Below are positions 15,140 to 23,400 of a stretch of 25,788 bases of DNA, in pieces. Location: assembly GCA_964652155.1 (NCBI GenBank), contig CAZZBK010000086.1, positions 1 through 25,788 on the forward strand, read 5' to 3'. The notes below the pieces were generated by a model that was given only the letters and a program-made list of their open reading frames with translations, was not told the origin of the DNA and did not search any database. This stretch comes from CAZZBK01 sp964652155 (lineage in GTDB: Bacteria > Planctomycetota > Planctomycetia > Pirellulales > PNKZ01). A program made the position numbers and the translations under genes. Every line of letters begins with the position of its first letter. Position 1 is the stretch's first letter.

Positions 15140-15461
15140 TCGCTACGGAGAGTGGCAAGGGCCGCTCAGAGTGTGGCAAAGTTTTGGGGATTTTTTCACC
15201 GCGCAGGCCTGACACGGGCCAACCTAATTCTCGCACCTCTTTTTTTCGCCGCGGTTCCGACGTTTGTTGCCGGGTCTTGACGAGTGAAGTGGTTGGGTAG
15301 GGGTGGTTCCAGCAGCCAGAAACCCACGTCGGCAGGTCGCTCGTTCTCCTACCCCGTGGGCCTGTTTTGGCCAGTCTTGCTCGGCTATCCGGTGTTTAGC
15401 GTGCGCGTCGATCGTGGAACGCACGAATGTCTTAGGTTCGGTTTCGTGAAGGATGGCTCGT

Positions 15462-15848
15462 ATGGGTAAGAAGTTGTACGTCGGGAATCTGCCCTGGTCG
15501 GTGACCTCGTCGGATTTGCAAAGCTTGTTCGCGGCTCATGGCCGCGTGGTCTCGGCCGAAGTGATCACGGACCGCGAGACGGGCCGGTCACGCGGTTTCG
15601 GTTTCGTTGAAATGGAAACCGATGAAGACTGCAAGGCAGCCATCGCCGCCTTGCACGAAACCGATTGCAAAGGCCGCAACATGACCGTCAACGAAGCTCG
15701 TGAAAAGACAGGTGGAGGTGGCGGCGGCGGCGGTCGCGGTGGATACCGTGGCGGCGGAGGGGGCGGTGGTGGTTACGGCGGCGGCGGAGGCTACGGTGGT
15801 GGGGGTGGAGGTGGTGGCTACGGCGGTGGCCGTGGACGTCGCGATTAG
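15462..15848 (+). CDS. Glycine-rich RRM RNA-binding protein
   Basis: 128 residues from the ATG at 15462, which has AAGGA 8 bases upstream; an ATG at 15453 is too close to that site. One RRM covers residues 3-80: RNP2 KLYVGNL (4-10) and RNP1 RGFGFVEM (44-51), with the aromatic residues Y6, F46 and F48 that stack on RNA bases all present. Residues 84-128 are a low-complexity tail of Gly with interspersed Tyr and Arg (GGGGYGGGG units, ending GRGRRD). This matches the small Rbp-type glycine-rich RRM proteins of cyanobacteria and other bacteria, where many are cold-induced. The RNA target is unknown. The gene is monocistronic, with a long leader and its own terminator. Confidence 0.93.
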   Translation: MGKKLYVGNLPWSVTSSDLQSLFAAHGRVVSAEVITDRETGRSRGFGFVEMETDEDCKAAIAALHETDCKGRNMTVNEAREKTGGGGGGGGRGGYRGGGGGGGGYGGGGGYGGGGGGGGYGGGRGRRD

Positions 15849-15910
15849 TTTTTCCAGCCGCGTCGTTACACTCGAACAAGACCGACGCGGCGGCAAGTCT
15901 GCTGACTGAC

Positions 15911-15952
15911 ACCGGGGATAGTCGACCACGCGTTGACTATCCCCGGTTTATT
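15911..15952 (+). terminator. Hairpin terminator after the RRM gene
   Basis: ACCGGGGATAGTC at 15911-15923 pairs perfectly over 13 bp with GACTATCCCCGGT at 15935-15947 across an 11-nt loop. TTATT follows, a short T-rich tail. The hairpin starts 62 bp after the RRM stop. Confidence 0.8.
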
Positions 15953-16018
15953 GGTGCCCGGCAGGTCGTTGAGGTGCTCGGGAACACGAGCCCCAGCCAC
16001 CCAAGTCCACATGACCAC

Positions 16019-16954
16019 TCAAGTCCACGTGGCAACGTAGTCGCCGTTCGCCTCGGCCCCCAGCGGTTTATAACGCAGGGTCAATTTGCCTCGCCCGAGG
16101 GTCACCAAGACATAGCCCGGTCGGAGTTCGTCGACAAAAAAACCGCTCGCCTTTTGCTCCCGGATTGCGACGGCGAGATTGCGGTCCTGGTTGTAATAGA
16201 CCGAAGGGCACAGCGTCTCAACCACTTGCGCATGATCGCGCCAGCCGCGAATGCCGTTGTGGAAATGACCATGAAAACACGCCATAAACCGTTCGGAAAA
16301 ACGATCGAGCAGTTTGTAAAAGGCGGTTTGACCATCCTCGGGCTTCACATACCAGCCCCGGTCGGGGTTGAGGTTCTGGTGAATGGGTACGTGGCAAGCG
16401 AGCACGATTCGCAAGTCATTCTGTGCTGCAGCGAGGCACTCCTTCTCCAGCCACTCGAGTTGCCTTGGACTGATGAAGCCGAGATGCGAGTCGACATGGG
16501 AATTGCCCATGAGCAAAAACCGCACGCCCGCGTGATCGAATGAGGCGTCGATCGGAGCGCGGATGTACTGCGTGAACAAGTCGTGCGGGTCGTGATTGCC
16601 GGGCACTTCGTGGATGGGCTTGCGGAGTTCCTTGCGCGAGTCGACGTAGATGGGATACTGTGCCGGTCGCCCGGCATCGACCACGTCGCCCAGATGGAGT
16701 ACGAAATCACCCGGCGCGGCATTGATCTCGGCGATTGCTTGGCGCCATTGGCGCTCGGCCGTGGGTTTATCTTGCCGGCCGAGATGCGTGTCGCTAACGA
16801 TGACGAACGAAAACTCCGCGAGATCGTCGGCGGCCGAGAGTTGCCACGTGGCACCCATCGCGCAGCCTCCGATGGAGGCCGCGAGAAATGATCGCCGTGT
16901 CGTGCCCGCAGCGGGCGAAATTATCCGGCGGAGTTGGCAGGTCGTTGAACTCAC
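16019..16954 (-). CDS. Tat-leader calcineurin-like metallophosphoesterase
   Basis: 311 residues from a GTG at 16954, preceded by TGGAG 9 bases upstream. The leader carries the twin-arginine motif TTRRSFLAASIGG (R20, R21) and ends near LSAAD. All five metallophosphoesterase blocks are present: DTHLG (D55, H57), GDVVD (D90), GNHD (N120, H121), ACHVP (H188) and GHFH (H230, H232). The enzyme is thus predicted to be an exported, di-metal phosphodiesterase or phosphatase. The substrate is unknown. Its start lies 6 bp after the stop of the cupin gene, so the two form an operon. The C-terminal strands (YVLVTLGRGKLTLRYKPLG) resemble the small beta domain found at the end of many secreted members. Confidence 0.9.
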   Translation of the reverse strand: MSSTTCQLRRIISPAAGTTRRSFLAASIGGCAMGATWQLSAADDLAEFSFVIVSDTHLGRQDKPTAERQWRQAIAEINAAPGDFVLHLGDVVDAGRPAQYPIYVDSRKELRKPIHEVPGNHDPHDLFTQYIRAPIDASFDHAGVRFLLMGNSHVDSHLGFISPRQLEWLEKECLAAAQNDLRIVLACHVPIHQNLNPDRGWYVKPEDGQTAFYKLLDRFSERFMACFHGHFHNGIRGWRDHAQVVETLCPSVYYNQDRNLAVAIREQKASGFFVDELRPGYVLVTLGRGKLTLRYKPLGAEANGDYVATWT

Positions 16955-16960
16955 AATGGA

Positions 16961-17317
16961 TTACTCCAGGAAGACCGTTTGTCGATCACCGCTTGAAAAC
17001 GCGATGACACACTTGAGTGGTTCGTCGCCCATATTCTCCAGGCCATGCGCGACCCCGGCCGGTATCCGCAACGTCATGCCGGACGAAAGTTCAACCAGTT
17101 CGTCTCCCAGGCGATGGCGACCACGGCCGGCCGTAACCAACAGCACCTCTTCACAATTGGGGTGGTAGTGAAGTGGATTGCGTTGGCCGGGCACGATTTC
17201 GCATATCCCAAGCGTCAGCTGCGCACCCTCGATGAGTTGCTCATTGCACAACCACTGGAGCGTTCCCCAGTCGAAGGTCTGGATCGGCAGAACGGCACTA
17301 TCGGTCACGATCGTCAT
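16961..17317 (-). CDS. Small single-domain cupin protein
   Basis: 118 residues from the ATG at 17317; the frame is open further upstream but only this start fits the fold. The cupin metal site is intact: PLHYHPNCEEVLLVTAG gives H50, H52 and E56/E57, and IPAGVAHGLENMG gives H91. Single-domain cupins include sugar-binding, dioxygenase and regulatory proteins, and the substrate is not evident. It precedes the Tat metallophosphoesterase by 6 bp, but the cupin itself has no signal peptide and should be cytoplasmic. Confidence 0.88.
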   Translation of the reverse strand: MTIVTDSAVLPIQTFDWGTLQWLCNEQLIEGAQLTLGICEIVPGQRNPLHYHPNCEEVLLVTAGRGRHRLGDELVELSSGMTLRIPAGVAHGLENMGDEPLKCVIAFSSGDRQTVFLE

Positions 17318-17342
17318 GAATGGAAACCTATCACGTCGGGCC

Positions 17343-17414
17343 TCAAGGCAATGAGCCTTGATGACGAGCCGCAAGAGACTCAAGGTCTGTTGCGTGCTCA
17401 TCACCAAGGCTCAT
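17343..17414. other. Nested inverted repeats between the giant gene and the cupin gene
   Basis: TCAAGGC (17343-17349) pairs with GCCTTGA (17355-17361) across 5 nt. Alternatively ATGAGCCTTG (17351-17360) pairs with CAAGGCTCAT (17405-17414) across 44 nt. The two hairpins share the central arm and exclude each other. No T-tract follows on the minus strand, so a classical terminator is not supported. Confidence 0.5.
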
Positions 17415-17446
17415 TTTAGCCTGAACACAAAATGCTGGCGATCAGC

Positions 17447-20400
17447 TTATCTGTTCAACCAGTCGTAATCGTGCAACACACCAAAGGCGTCGGGCCGAGC
17501 GCGTTGCGTACTCGACGTGCCCGAGGAGATTTCCGGAGTCAGGCTGAAGGCAATGCCCTGGGCGAGCAATTGATCGAGCGGGACACCGGCAATCGTGATG
17601 TGCTGCAGGCTCGACGAGACCGGGGTCTGCAGCGCCTGGCTCGCGGCATCGAGCGAGCTTTCGATCTCGTCGTTGCTGAAGAACGAGTCAACCGCTCCGT
17701 CTTGCAAGGCCTCGCCCGCGGTGGGCAAGCGGCGAGTGCCGATTCCCAACTCGGTCGACATCAGATCATCGGAGCTATCCGTCGAATCGAGACCCAAGAT
17801 ATGGCCGAGTTCGTGCATCACGACGGTCAACAGGTCGACATGGGCCGAGGCCGTGGTGGGCGTCGGAGCCTTCAACTCGCTGATCGAAACATACTCGGTG
17901 AACTCGTCGTTATTGAGTGGCGAACGATCGATGAACCAGCCCATGCCCACGGCGTTGTCATCGATGTTGACCACACCCGGCGTCTGCACGTAACCGAGCA
18001 GTCGAGCGTCGTCGTAGTTGCCGATGACGAAGGACACGTTGTCGAGCGCGGCACGCTGATCGTTGCTGATACCCGACGCTGTCCAGATATCGACCGCGGC
18101 GGAGACAATCGGAGCCAGATCCGTGGCCGTGAGCGTCGAGGTGTCGTTGCCCGACAAGCCCGTGGCCAACTGTTGCGGCGAAACCACTTGAATGTTGCTG
18201 GAAGCAAATGTGGCCGTGGTCTTCGCGCCACCCGTACCCGTATTGCCCAAGTCATTGGTGGTGACCTGGAACTGCACGGGGCCGGTGTAGTTGAGCTGTG
18301 GCGTGAAGATCAAGCCGCTGGCCGTGTCGGCCAACGTGGCGTTGATGCGGGACAGCGGGGCAGTGACCTTGATCGTGCCCGCGTTGTTGATGCCGATATC
18401 TCCCGGGAGCAAACCACCGGGCACTGAGCTGCTAATGTTCAACGAACCCTTGCTCACAAAGATGGTCACCGCTTCATTCCCGCTGTTGTTGTCAACATCG
18501 CTGATCGACACGCCGGTCAGGCTCATCATGATATTCTTGTGAGCCGTGGCTTGGTTGGGCACGGTATTGGCCGGAGGCGTGTTGACCGCCGTGATCGCCA
18601 AAGTCTGTGAACCGAGGTTGCTGGTGTTGTTATCCACGTCCGTGACGAGGAACGAGATCGTCCGGTTCGGAGACACGACAGTCGGGTTCAGGCTAAGGTT
18701 CTGGAAGCGGATCGACCGCAAGAACGATTGCATGACCGCGGGCGTAAAGGTCGTGCCAACACTGGCCGCTCCGATCGAGAGCACGCCGGTGAGGTTGTTG
18801 TAACTGCCGGTTGCGCCACCCTGATTGCTGAACAACAGCCGGTCAGTCGAGAGTGGCGAGAGGATCGTGATTGCGGCACTCTGGACATTGCTGTCGGTGT
18901 CCGTGAGGAACATCGTGTTGTCGACATACGTCGACCCGGTATTTTCCGTATAGGTTTTACCGGTCGCGGACATGGTGACCACCGGCGAAAGCGTGCCGGG
19001 AGCACCGGTCGAGTTGATCGTGACCGTGATATTGGAAGTCGCGGTGAGTGCGCTACCCAGACCCGTGTTGCCGAGGTCATTGCTGAGGAGCGTAATCTTC
19101 TCGCTGCCGACATAGCTGTTGGCACTGATGTAGTTCAAGCCACCCGCGACGCCCAAGGTGGTATTGATGCGTGACAGCGGGGCAGTGACGACCACGCTGG
19201 CCGAACCGTTGCCCGAGACAATATCGCCCGAGGTGATGCCACCGCCGACCGTCGTGTTCAAAGTCAACGAACCGTGCTGAGCGCTGAGCGTGATTTGGAC
19301 CGTGTTCGATCCGGCGTCGACATCGGTGATCGAAATGCCATTGACGTTGACATTCGTCGTCGTGTTGAAGTTGAGCGGCGAGACGATGGTGTTAACCGGA
19401 GCGTCATTAACCGCGTCGATCGTCAAGGCGACGGTGCTGGTGGCCGTCATCGCGCCACCCAGGCCCGTATTGCCACGATCGTTGGTCAAGATCGTCAAAA
19501 CGTCCGAGCCGTTGTAGTTCAGGACGCCCTGATATTTCAGAGCGGTCAGATTGGCCAGGGTGGTGTTGATCGCCGAGAGCGGAGCGCTGAGGATGACCGT
19601 TCCGGTGCCATTACCAGACACATGACCAGCCGTCACTCCACCGCCCAAGCCGGTGGTCACAGCGAGCGTGCCATGCGCCACGCTCAAGGTGACGGCGACC
19701 GTCGCCGAGCCAGCATCCGCGTCGGAGATCGACACACCCGTGATGGCCACTTGTGTATCTTCGTTGACCGAGAACGCGGTCGAGGCGAGCGAATTGCTCG
19801 GCGCGAGATTCAGCACGCCGATCGTAATGGGCATGCTGGCCGATGACGACACTGTGCCACCCAGACCGCTGTTCCCCTGATCGTCGATCGAGATGCTCAA
19901 CGCTTCGGTGCCCGAGTAGAGCGGCGTGTTGCCGTAGGTCAGTCCCGTGCCGTTACCCAGCGAGAGATTGATCGCCGCCAACGGAGCGGTGATGGTCAGC
20001 ATGGCGCTACCCGTACCGCTGATCTGACTGGGGGAGACGCCACCGATGACAGTGGTATCGAGCGTCAGGGTGCCATGCGCCACGCTCAAGGTGACAATTT
20101 CATCGTTGCCTGCGTTATCAACATCGCTGACGGAGATGCCCGCCAGCGTGGTGGCCACATCTTGTGTGACGGCCGCCGAGGTCGGAGCGGAAATCGTGGG
20201 CGTGTCGTTGATGGCCGCGACGCTCAAGGTAATGGCGCTCGTGGCGTACAGGGCACTACCGGTGCCAGTGGCACCACGATCGTTCGTGACGGCGGTGAGT
20301 GTATCGGAGCCGTTGAAGTTCAGGTTGCCTTGGTACAACAACCCGGTCGCGTTGGCCAAGGTCGTGCGGATCAACGACAACGGCGCGGTGACGATAACCG

Positions 20401-23400
20401 TCCCGGTGCTATTGCCGCTGATATTCGCCGAGGTGACGCCGCTGCCAACCGTGTTATTGAGAATCACCTTGCCGCTCGGCGCACTGAGCGTGACGGTCAC
20501 ATTCGACGCGCCGGAGTCAATATCCGAGATGTCCAGGCCCGTGATCGCGACCGTCGTGTCCTCGTTCACATTGAACAAGCTGGAGGCGATGGAACTCGTC
20601 GGAGCATGATTGATCAGGCTGACGTTGAGCGTCAGGAAGCCGGTCGAGGTCAGTGCCGTGCCGGAACCGGAGTTGCCCAAGTCGTTGGTCACGACCGTCA
20701 ACGTATCGTTCGAGTGGCTGGAGGTAATCAAGTAACGCAGGCCGGAGTTATCGCTGAGCGTGGCATTGATGGCCGCAAGCGGGGCAGAAATCGTAACGGT
20801 ACCGGTGCCATTATTGGTGATCTGACCAGAAGTCAACCCGCCACCCACGGTCGTGCTGAGCGTTAGGCTGCCGCGAACGACACTCAAGGTCACCAATTCA
20901 TTGGCTCCGTTGGAGTCGACGTCCGCCACCGAGACGCCGGTGATTGTCGTCAGGTCGTAACGATAAACCGCGGCATTGGCAAACGGAACCGTCGTGACCG
21001 GAGCGTCATTGATCGCATTGATCGTAATCGTCCGCGAGGCAATATTGCTCAGATTGTTCGAGGTGTCCGTCACCTGGAACGCAACCGTGTGCGACAACAC
21101 CGGGTTGTGGTTCGTCGGATCGGAATACCGCACCGACTGCAAGAAGGACTGCATCACCGCGGGCGTGAAGGTGGTGCCGACACTGGCCGCGCCAATCGAG
21201 AGCACGCCGGTGAGCGAGTTGTAACTGCCGGTCGCGCCACCTTGATTGGTAAACGTCAGCTTCTCGGTGAGGCCTGGCGAGAGCAACGTAATCGTCGCGC
21301 TCTTCAGGTTGCTATCCGCATCCGAAACACTGAGGGCACCGTCGACGATGATCGAGGCGGCGTTTTCGTTCCCCGTGGCCGAGGTGACGCTGGCAATCAG
21401 GCTCGGGCTCGATGAGTTGACCGAGTTGACCGTAATGCTGGTCGCCGCCGTGCCGACCATGCTGCCGCCGCTGCCGGTATTGCCGAGATCGTCAATCGAA
21501 ATGGTGAACGTGTCGGCGCCCGTGTAGCCGTTGTTACCGAGATAACGCAGGCCGGTCAAATTGTTGAACGTGTTGTTGATGGCCGAGAGCGGAGCGGTGA
21601 TCGTCACCGTCGAGCCACCGTTGCCAATGACCTGGCCACTGGAGATGCCACCCGACACGGCCAGATTCAAAGTCAACGAGCCGTTCAACACGGTCAGCGT
21701 GACCGCTTCACTCGCGCCAAGTGAGTCGACGTCCGTCAGCGATACGCCCGCAATGCGGGTCAACGTGTCCTGGTTGATCGTCGCGGTGACGGGTGAGGTG
21801 GCCACGGGAGCGTCGTTGATGGCGCTGACCGTCAAGGCAATCGTGTCGGTATCGCTCAGCGAACCACCGGTGCCCGTGCTGCCACGGTCGTTGGTGAAGA
21901 TCGTCAGCACGTCGGTGCCGTTGTAGTTGGCCAAGCCTTGATACTGGAGACCGGTCAGGTCACCCAGCGTATTGTTGATCGCCGTCAAGGTACCGCTGAC
22001 GATGACCGTCCCGGTGCCATTGCCGCTGATCGTACCACTGGTCACACCACCGCTGACTCCGGTGTTGACATTGATCGAACCATGCGCGGCACTCAAGGTC
22101 ACGCTGATGGTCCCCGCTCCAGCGTCACTGTCGGCAATGGAAACACCGGTGATTGCCACGCTGGTGTCTTCATCGACCGTGAAGGCGTTGGTGAGGATCT
22201 GGTTGGCAGGCGTCTGGTTCGGATGCGTGACGGTAATGGCGACCGTCGACGAGCCAATCAAGCTGCCGCCGGTTCCCGTGTTCCCCTGATCGTCGGTCGA
22301 GACGCTAAGGACATCCGTGCCAGAGTAACCGGAATCGCTGCCGTAGATCAGACCCGCGCTGTCGAGCAGGGTGGTATTGATGGCCGCGAGCGGTGCGGTG
22401 ATCGTCACCGTTCGGTTAGCGTTGCTGTAGATCATCTGGCCCGATGACAGGCCGCTGGGCACGCTTGTGCTCACGTTCAGCGTCCCGTTGACGACGGTCA
22501 GAGTTACGATTGCATCGGCACCGGCGGCGTCGACATCGCTGATCGAGATCGTGGTGATCGAAGCCGGAGTATCCTCCACGAACGTCGCCGAGCCTGGAAC
22601 GGTGTTCACCGGAGCGTCATTCACGGCAATCACGCTGACGGTCTCGGATACCACGTTACTGGCGTTGTTGCCAATGTCGGTGACCTGAATGGTGATGGTA
22701 CGGTCGCCCGCGGTCGGATTCTGGTTGCTGGCATCGGCATACTGCACGGTCCGCAACAAGTTCTGCAACTGAGTTGGGGTCAGCGAACCGGCGCTGGCAC
22801 CGATCGACAACACGCCGGTCAGTGTGTTGTAGCTTCCCGTCGCTCCGCCACTGTTGGTGAACAGGAGTTGTTCCGTGCCGGAGGCAGACAACAGTGTGAC
22901 CGCCGCGCTCTTGACGTTGCCGTCTGGATCGGCAAGCGTCAGCGCGTTGTCGATCGTGACGCCCGACGAGTTCTCGACATAGCTGGCCGTGGCACCGCCA
23001 ACGGCGAGTACCGGGTTGGCAACCACAAGACTGACCGTAATCGGCATCGTGCTGGTCGCCGACGATGCGCCGCCCAAGCCCGTGTTTCCTTGGTCATCGG
23101 TGACCACGGTCAGCGCGTCGGTGCCCGAGTAACCGGAGGTACCCAAGTAGTTCAGGCCGGCGATATTGGCCAACGTGGTGCGAATTTCGTCAATCGGAGC
23201 CGTCAGCGTGACGGAGCCGCTGCTGTTGCCGCCAACCTCGCCCGTGCTCACGCCACCCGGCAAGCCGGTGGTCACAAACAGTGAGCCGTGCTGAATCGAC
23301 AAGGTGACCAGCACATTGCCGCTGAGTGAGTCGACATCGCTGACCACGACGCCGGTGAGGCCACTCAGTGTGTCCTGGTTGAACGTGGCCGAAGCAGGCA

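Larger units (their letters stand above)
15005..15461. other. 457-bp intergenic region between pyrF and the RRM gene
   Basis: No convincing ORF or RNA gene is seen. The first 150 bp are AT-richer than the surroundings, with poly-A/poly-T tracts, and hold the two promoter-like sites listed separately. A run of eight T lies near 15240. The rest is a long potential 5' leader for the RRM protein gene. Confidence 0.5.

Noticed and set aside
17432..18427. 331-codon plus-strand frame, and many similar ones up to 25400
   Set aside because: These are shadows of the giant repeat gene; the same nonsense peptide patterns recur with each DNA repeat, as expected of antisense reading of duplicated coding sequence.
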